Below, in pieces: positions 33,628-45,485 of a stretch of 64,000 nt of DNA; the first letter of the stretch is position 1, and the number at the start of each line of letters is the position of its first letter. The translations under genes and the position numbers were made by a program. Source of the DNA: Daphnia pulex (lineage: Eukaryota; Arthropoda; Branchiopoda; Diplostraca; Daphniidae); the NCBI RefSeq assembly GCF_021134715.1, contig NC_060023.1, forward strand, positions 1,054,001 through 1,118,000, in the 5' to 3' direction. The notes under the pieces were generated by a model, which saw only the letters and a list, made by a program, of their open reading frames with translations, searched no databases and was not told where the DNA came from.

Positions 33628-34760
33628 TGTCGCTAGTGTTGCCCTTGTTGTTTTTACAACGTAAAACGAGGCGAAAAGTGTGAAACAAATTGTAGCTGAT
33701 TAATACTTCCTGTGATTATATTCCTGTGATTTCTTATATCAAATTGAACTTCGTAACTTGTGTAGGTTTATCTTGACCTGATTTCCTTATTTTTATACTG
33801 TACCAACTTATTTCTTCAAATTTAGATGCATACTGTCACTGTCAGTCATTCCCAAAAGTTGACTTAGCGCTCAGTCACTTTCCATCCAATAGACCCATCA
33901 TGTTGTCAAAAGCCTAAAACTCATATGTGAAGCTCAAATATCGTGGAATACAAATGTGCGGAGACGAGGTATTTCCCCATTACTGCTACCAACCACACCA
34001 CGTCAAATGCCTTACTAAATTCATCACCATTCACCCATATGATAAAGGTAAGCATCAATATAACCTATCACCACGCTACTGCAATACTTCATAATTACAC
34101 TTTCTTTAACATCAGGAAAGTTACCTAAACCTCAGGAGTAAGGCTGTTGGTTGCTGTGATTTCCATTTTTACGGTTTTTTATCATGAAACTTTCAGTGAG
34201 CTTGTTACTTAAGGTAAAGATTGAAATGCTTTATTAACTGTTATATTTTCATTAATGCAATACATTTTTTTTTTACAGAGCACGTAATAGATCCTTAAGC
34301 CAATGCTGACCTTTGTCCATGACGGAAGAGAGACTTCCAACAACAATCTTCTCCATCCTCATCTTCCCGACGTACACTCATCTAGCTTCACTGCTTTTGC
34401 TGCTACAACTTGTCTTACTTCACCGACGAGTTGGAACACTTCCGTGGTCGCTACCCTTTGCTGTTACACACCTGCAGTTACTTACCTCGGGATTATGGCC
34501 AGGTACCGGACAATTGACTTATTTTCTTAGGTTATCTACCAATAGTCTAGTTGCGTTAAACTCTGTGTCTGTGTAATAATTCCCAAATCAGGCCCTTTTT
34601 GCGCGCAAACAAAGTTTTACTTGGACGTTTGTTATTTCTAACGCTAGATGGCTTTTTGAAAATGTGCAGCTGTCAAAACAGTCAGTTTCATTACTTTGCA
34701 CATCTTTTTAAACATTTATTGGCAGTTATTTTGTTGAAGTATTTAGTGATAACTAACGAT

Positions 34761-35175
34761 AACTATTCCCCCAACAAAGCTCACTTGTTAGGTTTTCGAT
34801 ATTTTTTTTTTTTTTTCTACTTCCGGTTTACTCATTTCTGTCTGTAGTTTAGTAAATATTGATCTGACGTACGAAAGAACCACATATTCGTGATCCTCGT
34901 AAAATTTGTAGTAAAGTTCATGTTTTGTTTTTTACGTATTCGTACTTCCGGTTTCGAAAATTTTCCTGAAGTATAGTTCAGGAAAATTCTCGATTTTGGC
35001 CAAATTTTGGATTTCGTTTAAATCCCACCTAATCGACCCCAAATTTCATGGGGATCACGAATATGTGGTTTATTTTGACGACAGCTCAATGGTTGAGGCG
35101 CTTAGGTTACTTCCGGTATACTTCCGGAATTTTTTAAAAAAGACTAGCAAGTGAGCTTTGTTCTGTTAACAGTTC
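34761..35175. mobile_element. TIR element (CAAAGCTCACTTG family), right arm
   Basis: Mirror of 32021-32435. It differs by two bases near 35101 and one in the central palindrome near 34970, so the two copies are not perfectly homogenised. Confidence 0.7.
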
Positions 35176-35431
35176 TCAACATTGCAAGCTTGATTTAAAC
35201 TTTAAAAAATTGCATATTTAAAATCTTTGAGCTAAAAAACCTGATTATTGTTTCTGTCTGTATTATGTAACTTTCATTGGCATGTCAGTAAATAAGAACT
35301 GTTGTCTCTTTATTAAGGTAATGCAGAGGAAATTTCGAGAAGATGGACACCATATCGTCGCCGGTATCTCCAAAGTGTCAGCGCGGATCATCATTTGTTG
35401 TTGGTAATATGTTTGTGTTTGTGTTAGTTAA

Positions 35432-35668
35432 CCCGTTGTCTGCCACGCCTTTGTTCTCCCCGCTCCTTAGCATGGGCCGCGCCGAAAGGCGCCTGTTTGG
35501 CAATGCACCAAGTTCCCCCTTGTCGATGCGGTGATGGATTCTCCTGTCACCGTGTCAGCCCGGACTTGTCAGCAATGGCAAGTCCCACTTTGGTCACGGA
35601 TCCTTCAGACGTGGCGCGTAGAGTAGTAGAGATCAACCTACGGGTTGTATGGCGTGGCAGCCAACGGG
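35432..35668. mobile_element. piggyBac-like MITE, right arm
   Basis: Mirror of 31528-31764, again bounded by TTAA on both sides. It lies at the mirrored position, so it inserted before the arms formed or was copied between them. Confidence 0.85.
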
Positions 35669-36280
35669 TTAACTTAAGTGTATGTATTTATGTATGTGAT
35701 TGTAAAATGTGGTGGAATTGTGGGTGGAGGTGGGACAAAAAAGCAATTCCTTTGAAAGATCTTTTTGCTGTGAGATCATTTATAATAAAATAATGTTTAG
35801 CATTTGACTTGTATATTTTTTACAACTTTGAAGTTTTACATAAGATATAGGCAAGTGGTAACTGATCATCCCCAGATTTTCAATAAACTTCTGAGAAACC
35901 AAATTTGCAACCCTTCTGTTACGCCAACTTAAGTTAAAAATAGAGCTGTTACATCAAACAATTTTAGTAAACACCACAGCACGTCTCTTTCGTAATTTGC
36001 CCTGTAAATAAAGTTCGTTCCAACACCAGAATACGTCCGAAGGCAGATTGACTAGGGCAATAGTCTTCTCCACTCCAACATGCGAAATAGTAAAGATCCA
36101 ACAAAATTCAGAAAACGTCGCAATGTCAAAGGCTGTCAGGTGGCAAGAGATGTCGTACTAAATGATTACCCAGAATTAAAAATTTATTTTCTCATTAAAG
36201 ATCAACAATTCCCAGTGACTAATACTTTTAAGATGTAACCGACAAATCTGAACATAATTATTACAATTGAAAATTCGACT

Positions 36281-37416
36281 CTAGTTTTTAGGAGCGTCCC
36301 TGTAGTGAGTTGGAGGAACGTAGGTTGTGGTGTTCAGATTCAGGTGCCTCAGTGGTGTAATAACTCAGGGTAGAGTAAAACTTCAGAACTTCGGTGTAGT
36401 AGGTCGGAACAGCGTTAGCAGTGGTAATACTCGGGTGCCTTGGATACGTACTTGGGAGCCTCGGCATAGTAACTGGGAGATGCGTAAGCTGAAGTGTAAA
36501 ACTCCGGGACCTAGGTGGTGTAGTAAGCGGAAGTTTCTGTTCGGTAGTAGCTTAGAGAAGAGTAATACTGAAGTTCGTCGGTGTAGTAGACTGGGGCAGC
36601 ATTGGTTGTTGTGTAATATTCGACTTCTGTGGTGCAGTATCTAGGTGTAGCGTAGGTTTTGGTGTAGTTAGCTATCGCATCAGTTTAGTCTTTCAGGTCA
36701 ATGTGGTACGAAGGAGCAGCCGCTGGGTAGTAACACTTTGTCTCCTAAGATGTGATGGTGGAGCTCGGGGCAGAGTAGAACTTGGATACTTCGGTGTAGT
36801 ATTCGCCAGCTTTAGTGGAGTAATAGGCTGGAGCCTCGGTGTAGTAACTGGGAACAGAGTAGTACTTGGGAAGCTCGGTGTAGTAGGACGGGACAGCTAA
36901 CGAAGTAGTGTAGTACTCTGGTACTTTGGTGGTGCAGATCGGGGCATCATAAGTTGTGGTGTAATATTCTGGTGCCTTGGTGGTGAAGTAACTGGTCGTG
37001 GCGTATGTTGTGTAGTAAGACGGCGGCGTTGCGGTTTGGCACCCGCCATACTAAGGAGACATCGGTACACGAGTCGTCGACACAGCCATCAACGATACAA
37101 CACCCAACAGCAGCACGCCATAATTAACTAGACAATCAATGAATGTAAACATTAATACAATAAATAAGAAATGGCATACAATTAGAAAAAAAAAGGATTT
37201 ATACAAAACTCGTGTAAAAAAACAGAATATTTATCAGGATTACGAGCTGGTTATACGATGAGATGAACAAGGCAGCTAGCGACAAATAGTACGATGCAGT
37301 TGTTACCGTGTTGGAGATGTTCACTCGACTGACTCCTATCGCCTTTCCTCGGTTTATACAATTTTTCGTTGGACTTCTATTCCACCTTTCAGCTTAAGCC
37401 TTGCGGCAATTGTACC
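36281..37416 (-). pseudogene. Decayed TYY-rich paralogue, right arm
   Basis: Minus-strand mirror of 29780-30915 with the same lost start codon and stops. It has no independent open frame of useful length. Confidence 0.75.
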
Positions 37417-37654
37417 TGCTTGGTAAAAATGCAACACGTGTCATTGGTGTACTTTTCAATTATGACTAAATTAACAAATTAAAAAAAAAGTGGAATCGAT
37501 TCAATGCCCAAATGTAAAAACACAATATTTACCGATAATTTCGAATTGGTTTTACGATGAGGAATGCATTTGGTGACAGATGTGCACTGCAGTTGATGCC
37601 GTGTCGAAGATCCTCACTCGTTTCATACGACTTCATGTTTCTAGACGACTCCTT

Positions 37655-38074
37655 TTACGCAGAGTAATACTTCTTGGCGTCGGTGTAGTGGTTCGGGGCA
37701 GCGTATGTTGCAGTGTAGAACCTGCGCGCTTCGTTGTTGTAATAAATTGGAACCTCGGTGCAGTAGGCAAGGGCAGCATACGCAGCCGTGTAGCACTCCG
37801 GTGACTTGGTGGTGTAGTACTTGGAAACTTCGGTGTAGTCGGCAGGCTCTTTTTGGTGATGTAGCTCGTAAGCATCATAAGCTGCGGCGTGAAATCCTGG
37901 AGCCTTGGTTGTGAAGTAACCGGTTGTTGCGTAGTAAAGAGGCAGCGATGCGGTTTGGTATCCACCATACCCAGGAGACATCAGTACAACAGCAGTCGAC
38001 CCAGCCTTCAACCGTACAAAACCCAACAACAGCACGACGCCAAAGATAACAAGACAGTAAATAAATTGAAACAT
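37655..38074 (-). CDS. TYY-rich secreted cuticle-like protein, right copy
   Basis: Encodes the same 139-aa product as 29122-29541, with signal segment FIYCLVIFGVVLLLGFV followed by Tyr/Thr-rich repeats ending DAKKYYSA. The promoter is mirrored (TATAAAAA complement ending near 38283). The two genes point toward each other from opposite ends of the palindrome, so both arms could supply transcript for the same protein. Confidence 0.7.
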   Translation of the reverse strand: MFQFIYCLVIFGVVLLLGFVRLKAGSTAVVLMSPGYGGYQTASLPLYYATTGYFTTKAPGFHAAAYDAYELHHQKEPADYTEVSKYYTTKSPECYTAAYAALAYCTEVPIYYNNEARRFYTATYAAPNHYTDAKKYYSA

Positions 38075-39585
38075 TAAAATTCAGTAATAACTAGCATGTT
38101 AACATTAACACGAAAGATGGCATTCACACCAAACTCCATGAAAAAAAAAGTATATTTACCCATGATTGCGAACTGGTAATACCATGAAGAAAGCAGTTGG
38201 GGACCAATAATGCGCTGCAGTTGTTGCCGTGTCGGAGATGCTCACTCGACTGATCTCGATAGAATTTTCTCTCTCTTTTTATACGATTTTTTTCTCACCC
38301 TCACCTCTTAAGCCTTGTGGCTATTCTACCTGCTTGATAATGATTCGACACGTGTCGTTCTCACCCATCCTCTACACTACATTGCACGGTTCTCACCCAA
38401 CCTCTACACCCCTTCACAGTTTAGTTCTCACTTCTCACCCAACCTCTATACCAATGCACGGTTCTAACCCAACCTCTACACGAAATATTCGAATTCGAAA
38501 GAACCAAATTTCTATGAAATTTTGGGTCGATTTCATGTGTTTTAAACGAAAACCAAAATTTTTCGATATTTTCTACCGACTTACTGAGAGGCACGAAATC
38601 GACCCCAAATTTCACGAGGATCCCGATTGTGTGGTTCTTTTTAACGTCCAATGAATATTTACAGAACTATTAGCAAATTTAGAAATAAGAAGTAGAGAAA
38701 AATCTAACAAGTAAGCTTTATCGCTGGAACAGTTTCTGTCAGATAATACAAAAAAAAAATAAATCAGTAACTGAACGACTTAATAGATTTGTTCAAAGAT
38801 GAGCAAAGGACCAGAAATTGATGTTTCTGGCAGCTGATAAATTTACCTGAGCCTATTGTAAGCCATTTACTGTAAGAAAAAAGAAATGTTTACAACTAAG
38901 TTGCAAACAAAACTCCACTCTAGGTGGAGCTCATCTATATAGCTTGATCGACACTCAAGTGAAATAACAAACAATATTGAATGAACAGAGAACTGAAAAA
39001 TTTAAATACTCACAAAGTTCTTCTCTGTGTATGGTCATCACCACCAAGCCAATAGTAATCTCTTGAGGAAGTAGACGTCCAAGCCAAGTTGAGACATGTC
39101 TCACTGGTAATCAGCTGCTTCTTGAAAGGAAACAAAGAAAATCAAACACAGTAATTATGTGACAGAAAAACATGTTTTCAGGATCAGTCACACTTTCTTA
39201 ATTTCACAAATTCCAGAAAATGTCTAACAAAAAAGTCTTTAATGTTAGATCACAATCAGCGAATCAGCAATCAGCCAATCATTGACAACGGCAGCCATTA
39301 TTGTTATCAATTTATCATGGCTCAGAGGCACCTGGTAGCAGATTTGAGACCTTCTTTCGGTTAACTGATTATTCGTAATGTTACCTGACACTCTGACAGT
39401 GACAGTTTAGAGTTTAGAAAAAAATGAGTAGGATTGTCCATTAACAATTAAAGAACATCCAAGTCTTCAACCAATTTCAGTAAATTTAACCCAATCGTCA
39501 TCGAAAGACAATATGCTTTCTATTCGTTTCGTTGACAATATTTTTTGGGGTTCTTTCAGTTAAGCAAGATTTGTATTGAAGGTCG

Positions 39586-40685
39586 AAATAGTTTATGAAT
39601 AATTTTTTGACAAGAAGCTGCAAAATGATACTTCAACACACTTTATGATTATCTTAAATTCCAGTGATCCACTTAGTTCACCTGCAATGGCTGCTAATCC
39701 TGACAAAAATCCAGAAAACAATGTAAAAAAGAACATCAACAATTTATCATTTCAGGAGACCACAAACCACAACAGGTATGGTTTAAGTCAAGCCAAGTAA
39801 TTTAGTGGTTAATACCATGTGTATGTAGTTAACACTCATTTAACTTTATTAACAATAGGCTAATAGGCTTTAACTATAGCATCAAACTACCTTATTAAAA
39901 TCCATAGTTTGAAGTTGCTTTGGGCACTAATGCGGACGCTGGAAGCAGTCGATTCTTTGGCAAAATACCAAACAAATTGATGTAAACGGAGTTTTTTCGT
40001 CTGCTTGTTTGTACTATATTCACTTTTTTATGGAAACACTGAAGCGATCCAGGTGTAAACATACAACTTTTCCACCATGACTGTGACTACATTTAACTAT
40101 TACAAAGGAGTCTTATATTTACAAATCTAAAGAGATGGGGCAGAAAATCAGTTGAGCTGACTATCTAATAAATACATCTAATGAGCACTTCCTTAATTTA
40201 TCTGTACATATTTTTGTTCATATAATTTAAAAGAAAACAACCCACTCAAGCTTTTAGCACGGAGAACAAAGAGGGACTTGGTAAGAAGAAAGAAAGGACA
40301 CATTCGCTCATTAAAAAAATGTAGCCTACTTTAATTGACTGTCAAAAATATTTTAAACTAAAGTGGAAATCCCTCTCGATATTAACTGAAGTAGACTACA
40401 AGTAAAGTTCTGCCAAAGCCCGGTGCCCGGATACTGACAGACGACGATCTATGAGCTCGTTGAGGCGACACTAGGTCGACTTAATACTCGCCATTCTGTT
40501 GCAATTTTCAAAAATCATTAATTCCGCATTCATTCGCGAAATAATTGTATTTTAAGTTATATTAAATTTTATTGGTCTAACTAAAAAGAAACGTACTGAT
40601 TGATACGGATGCGTCAGTCAGAAGGGAAATTCGGGAAACAATTTAGAATTGTTCTTGTTGACTCGACGACCAGATCAGCTTTCGA
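39586..40685. other. Interval between palindrome and carrier gene
   Basis: Positions 40195-40380 are a second copy of 42130-42330, the leader/promoter region of the carrier gene (shared CATATTTTTGTTCA, AAACAACCCACT, CACATTCGCTCAT), in direct orientation. A short frame at 39687-39776 (MAANPDKNPENNVKKN, ending before GTATGG, preceded by a possible acceptor) could be an orphan exon on the plus strand, but nothing downstream supports it. Confidence 0.45.
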
Positions 40686-42010
40686 TTAGTACAACTTTTT
40701 CAGCTGTTCGTACGTAATAAAGAAAATCACGTTCCACGGGCCCATACGCAACCAAGTTGGAATAAAACCACGATAGAGAGCCATGATACCTTCGTGTCGG
40801 ACGGTCTAAATATAACAATAACAAACGATTTCATATACCGTCATTTAAAAAAACAAGTCACTCAGGTTACCTGTACAAAACAATCTAAAGTTCCACGATA
40901 GAGTCGAGATTTGTGAAGAGAAAAATCACTGCTCATGCCGAACCCGAATCGTACTCCAGATTTAAGGCGTCGTTGATTCATCAGCCGAACCTGTTTATCA
41001 AAAGATGTGTATTTTAATTAAAAAATCGTCTCATCAGTTGTCAGTATGCTTACACGAACGACGTCAATTGGAGTTGAGGCGACTGCACCACCCAAACTTG
41101 ATATAAAGCTTGACCTAATAAATTCAGATGTTATAAGAATATGAGATAACTACAAAGTATTTTGACGCGCAAATTTGCAGAAACTTACACAAAGTGATTT
41201 GAGACTGTATCGCCCATTACATTACCCTGTATTAACCGATGCTTACAGATATCGTAAATGGGCAATTCCACAGCCGTTATCACGGCTGCTCTCTGTGCGG
41301 TTGGACCAACTCCCTTTAAATAAATTAAAATATTTTAGGAATCGTGAATTTCAGAACAAATAATTACAAAATGACGTATTGCATACCCGCCACAAACCAG
41401 ATATTCCTTCTTGTCTGTATACATCTCCAAAGCACTCAAACATTGACTTTTGCTGCAGGGAGGTTGAGCATGCTTGCATCCTTACTTTCAATACATCCGT
41501 TGGATTGGCTATGGCACTTGAAACCACACCAGCAATAACACCACAAAATATGTTTGTCATCATGTCTTCAACTTCAGGATGATCAATCCACTTTTTGAGG
41601 GTATAGTAAATCCCAAACTTGATAGTTCCATATGTGGATTGTCTTAAAAGTGCTGGCCAAATGCTGAAAAAGAAAAAGTAAAAATTATAAATACAGCTGA
41701 AATGAAACAGAACAAATGAATTTGTGACATACCCTGAATACAAAGCCCTGACACCTTCTTCCCTGGTGATTCTTGACAATGCGTGAAACATGCCATTGTA
41801 GCGAACAACTGTAAATCTTCCATCCAACTTCTGGCCTTGAATCTGAAGCCTTGTTTTGGTAGTATCAATTGGGAATGTACCTGAAAACAGTAGAATACAA
41901 TTATATTTATGTAAACACAAGAAAAAATATGAATCAATTATACCAAATTCAGCTGTACAAGATGAGAAACCTCCATAGATAAATGGTCTCCAGTCATGAC
42001 TATCACCCAT
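40686..42010 (-). CDS. Mitochondrial inner-membrane carrier, UCP5/BMCP type (SLC25A14/30)
   Basis: 305 aa in seven exons: 42010-41944, 41880-41733, 41663-41387, 41313-41189, 41114-41054, 40990-40871 and 40805-40686, all GT-AG with consistent phases. Three tandem carrier repeats carry the signatures [24 protein letters not shown] and PIDVVRVRLMNQ, each followed by an EG-type motif ([32 protein letters not shown]). The start [14 protein letters not shown] and the end [18 protein letters not shown] match the brain mitochondrial carrier/UCP5/KMCP1 group within SLC25. It is predicted to transport anions or mediate mild proton leak across the inner membrane; the substrate cannot be read from sequence. 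Confidence 0.95.
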
Positions 42011-42930
42011 GTGAATTTTTTTAAGGCTGTAGCTACAACAAACTATACGAACACTGGTGCAATTCAAAACTTGTGATACAGGAAAACGGTTGAGCTGAAT
42101 ATCATAAACACTAATCAAGACTTGACTGGTTTCATAATTTATCCATGCATATTTTTGTTCACATGTGATTGAAAACTGGAAACAACCCACTTACACTTTA
42201 GCCAGGGGAACAAAGAAAGAACTTTGTGGAAAGAAAGAAAACACACATTCGCTCATAAAAAACGTATACTTTTAATGACTGGCAAATGAAATACTATGAT
42301 GTATTCAAACTAACGTGTTGTGGTTCGAATGGGGATCGGAACACTGCAACAATTCTGCTATTTTGTATCTACTGCACGAGGAAATCTACTTCACACTACA
42401 TGCGCGTGTGAATCCAATTACTCTTGAGAGAGCCAATGCCTAGGGAATTTATAAATAGGTTCAGTGATTCGACGGCATCCCTATCGTTTAAACACAGGCT
42501 GAAAGACAAGGGCCTCTTGTAATTTCATTTATAGTACCGAGTACCGACAATTCTGAAACTGCCCTTTCGGACTCGGTCATGACATTGGATCACGTGATCA
42601 AATCATGTCGTCTGAATCAAAATGCCAACGCTGTCATATTTTGGCTAAATTCCAAATGGTCGCTTTTCCTCTTTTTCTTTTACCTTTTTGATTTTTCTTA
42701 CCGTTTCCCGTTTCTTTCTTGGTTTTTTTTCTTGCATATTTATAAACATGAAACGACCGGTTCCGTTTGGCATCATATCAATTTTCAAACAACTGTGCTA
42801 AAGATAAATAAATAAAAATGAAATAAAATAAAATCTTAAATATTAGATGTCAAAACATTTCAGAAGGAATGTTAAAATTTATTAACACACACACACACAC
42901 ACACAAGACTAAATGAGTTGATTGAATAGT
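42011..42930. other. Carrier upstream region and 3' flank of the EMC5 gene
   Basis: Holds the leader and promoter region of the carrier (duplicated downstream at 40195-40380). An (AC)10 microsatellite occupies 42885-42904. No other gene is seen. Confidence 0.5.
42885..42904. repeat. (AC)10 microsatellite
   Basis: A simple dinucleotide repeat of about 20 bp, uninterrupted, about 30 bp beyond the EMC5 stop codon. Confidence 0.95.
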
Positions 42931-43471
42931 TTAATTGGCTTCTAATGCCCCTTTTCCAGTGCTAGAACGTGAAAGCACAATAGGATTGAAAATATGTCCC
43001 CTGTGATTAAAAGTGTAGAAGGATGGCCGATTATTCAGATTTTTCCAAGTCCTGTAATAGAAAAACATATAATCATAACAATTTTCAAAGATTGGCTATA
43101 ATTGGCATACTTTTTCTGTAGGTCTATATTGGATCGGATCTCCTTAAATTCACCAGCTATCGTAGTTACTCCAAAAACAGTGAGTAATAAGCTAAATATT
43201 GTTTGAAGAACAATCTGTGAAACAATACAATTAACTGTAAAAATCTTCAGCAATGCAAGCTTTTATATGTAACTCACATCTGCGGGGAGCGACGTAAACT
43301 CTTGCTCAGTTAGCCGGAGGTATGATCGATCTGTCAAAGGAATAATATATTTTTCTGCGGTTCCCTCCAATGTTATCTATATACAAACTTACGTTGAGCT
43401 GCCGAATAAGCAGCGTGAAAAAGCAATACCATTCCCAAAATAAAGATATATTTATTCATTGAGCTTGACAT
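42931..43471 (-). CDS. EMC5: EMC5 / membrane magnesium transporter 1 homologue
   Basis: 118 aa in four exons: 43471-43393, 43330-43278, 43214-43111 and 43051-42931. The protein begins MSSSMNKYIFILGMVLLFHA, with two membrane segments (about residues 6-23 and 46-66). It carries the family hallmarks SAAQHRSYLRLTE, LPADIVLQTI, IAGEFKEI, and RPSFYTFNHRGHIF. It is a subunit of the ER membrane protein complex, which inserts tail-anchored and multipass proteins; the family has also been named MMGT1. Length and motif order match animal homologues (about 130 aa), and nothing is missing. Confidence 0.95.
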
Positions 43472-43917
43472 TTCTCGGTCGATTTAGGGGATTCAATCAA
43501 ATTACCAATTATCACCATTATACGAATCGTCTGCTACACTCTCAAACCCTTGAACAGCGCAGAGCTGCACGACTCTCTTGCAGCTCTAGAGAACTTCGAA
43601 AATTTGAAAATAACAAATTTGCAAAGTAAAATAGATTAAAGTAACAGTTTTTTATTTCAATTAAATATAATTTCACATTTAAAAATATTTTCAAACATTT
43701 TATTAAAAATATGTAAATAAGTGATACCTACAACTCTGTTGCAAAAAATAGCCTACAGGCTAATACCGTTTCAGGAGCAAACTAAAAAAGAAAAAACGAG
43801 TTATGAAGATGACTTTGTGAGCGATACACACGTTATAGGGTCGACAAATCGTTGCCACACAAGTGTCTCCAAAGCAAGCACATTTTTTATAAGTAGTCTT
43901 TTCTTCATCTTTTAGAA

Positions 43918-45159
43918 ATGGAGGTGCTACAAGACGCAAATTACGAGTCGATGTCTCTTGGTAAAATGTCCATCGTTTAATCCACGTGTACTTGTTTTTG
44001 TTACTAACCTTGGGTATCCATTTCTTATAGATGATGTCATCAGGGATATGAGAGCTAAGAAAACCCTGGTAAGCATAAATTCATGAAACCATTGAAGCAG
44101 TGGAGTGTTAACTTTCAATGACCATTCTAGGAAGAAGGACATGTTGAAGATAACTCACCCTTCCTGAGACGGCAGACCAATTTTCAATTTAACAGAAGAC
44201 CATTAAGAACAGCAATCCAACCAAAGAATTACAACAGGAGTAATTATTTAAATCATATGGCCAAAAAGCGGCTTGTTCAGGCACGCAAAACTCTGGATCT
44301 CAGACAAAGACTCATTACTATCAGAGCCAATAAAGCAGGGCTGGATTTAAGATGGAAAATTGTTGCAAACATGATTTTCAAATTAAGACAGCAAGCTAAG
44401 TTATCTCAGTCTGGGCCAAGATTTCATCAATTTCCTCAATTGGAAAACTCATGTGGCCCCAGAGCTAGTCCATTTGGTAAATGAATAACAAATTTGCAAT
44501 TCTTCAGTTGTTTACTTTTCTAATGACATTGCTTCTTATTTCAGGACAGTGTAATGGGATGGTTTCTCAACCTAAAGTGAGCAGATCTACACTGTCTCAA
44601 ATTGAAAAGCTTGTTGGCAAACTTCCCTCTTGGATGAAGCCTAATACTGCTGCAGTGATTCAAAGAGGACCTACATTACCTCACAGCTACCATAAAGCTT
44701 CACCATCTGGTGTTTTCCCAATGTCCCCAGTTCCCAGGGTTTTCTCTCCACCAAAGTTTAGCCATGAACTATCTATGCAACCAAACTGTTTTGCAGCTCC
44801 TCACGCGCCTTCATGCTGTCAAGCATCACACAATGTGCCAAATCACTATCAATGTGATATTCCACGCGGAATGCCCCCGCTTGCCTGCGAGATTCCTCCC
44901 CCTGCTAACGGAATGCCTCCGCTGGCTTACGAGCCCTCACCAAGGACCAGATTACCCGCTCCAGGAATGGTTGCTCGCCTTGGTAATACTATTTAGTATG
45001 ATTATTAGAATTTGTAATAATTATAAATTGTGCGTGATTGCAGGCGTAATCAAAGCTACTCCGCAATCGGAAGAAGAGGATATCCAAATCAGTGTGGTAG
45101 ACAGTGGTGAAGACATTCCACGCACGAAGAAAACTCTCAACGAACGTTTCACGCAGTGA
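43918..45159 (+). CDS. UAP56-binding-motif protein, UIF/FYTTD1-like mRNA export factor
   Basis: 326 aa in five exons: 43918-43960, 44031-44068, 44131-44476, 44545-44982 and 45044-45159, phases consistent. The N terminus MSLDDVIRDMRAKK matches the UAP56-binding motif of export adaptors (ALYREF, UIF, CHTOP partners; consensus MSLDDIIK). A basic middle part (RRQTNFQFNRRPLRT; MAKKRLVQARKTLDLRQRL) fits RNA binding. A Pro-rich stretch (GMPPLACEIPPPANGMPPLA) follows, and the acidic tail ends KTLNERFTQ, similar to the short LNERF element of export cofactors. The assignment to UIF/FYTTD1 is by motif, not full-length similarity. AATAAA lies at 45432. It is probably nuclear and acts in mRNA export with the DEAD-box helicase UAP56. 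Confidence 0.75.
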
Positions 45160-45485
45160 AAGGTATACGAGTGATGATTTGCTAAATTTTCTCATTTCAA
45201 TCTTTGACGAGGGTGTCCTATTTCGTTTCATATTGAATACTACCCAGAATTTCTCGCATTCATTTCTACGTTTTTTTCCTCAAGTATTCGATTTGCGTAG
45301 ACATTTTTGTTGGACCATTATCACATTTCTTACTTTTCCTTGCAATATTGCCCCCCACTATGTGAAAGAATTGAATCAAGAAAACTTATATGTTGGGGCT
45401 GTTGAAATGTAAGAAATTACCTTGTATCACGAATAAACTGGATTGTTTTTTAAATGTAATTTCTATATATTTAAGAATTACGATT
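45160..45485. other. 3' region between convergent genes
   Basis: The 3' untranslated region of the export factor, with AATAAA at 45432-45437, close to the stop codon of the convergent oxygenase (stop at 45486-45488). Transcript ends may overlap. No other feature seen. Confidence 0.5.

Larger units (their letters stand above)
33628..39585. repeat. Right arm of the 12-kb palindrome
   Basis: Reverse complement of 27611-33568. The outer junction is sharp: pairing holds to ATTGAAGGTCG (ending 39585) and stops beyond it, where the left flank reads GTTC before CGACC and the right flank reads AAATAG after GGTCG. Unique sequence on both outer sides argues that the palindrome is embedded in the chromosome. 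Confidence 0.95.

Noticed and set aside
27611-39585. The whole palindrome as a giant TIR transposon
   Set aside because: No target duplication is visible at 27611/39585 and the arms contain host-type genes with promoters, so segmental inverted duplication fits better.
39687-39776. Possible orphan exon (MAANPDKNPENNVKKN then GTATGG)
   Set aside because: It has plausible acceptor, ATG and donor but no downstream exon was found and no family is recognised.
44481-44996. 171-codon frame starting with a good signal-like sequence (MNNKFAILQLFTFLMTLLLI)
   Set aside because: The first part is intron sequence of the export-factor gene; splice sites at 44476 and 44545 join the flanking exons in phase, and the rest of the frame is simply exon 4.
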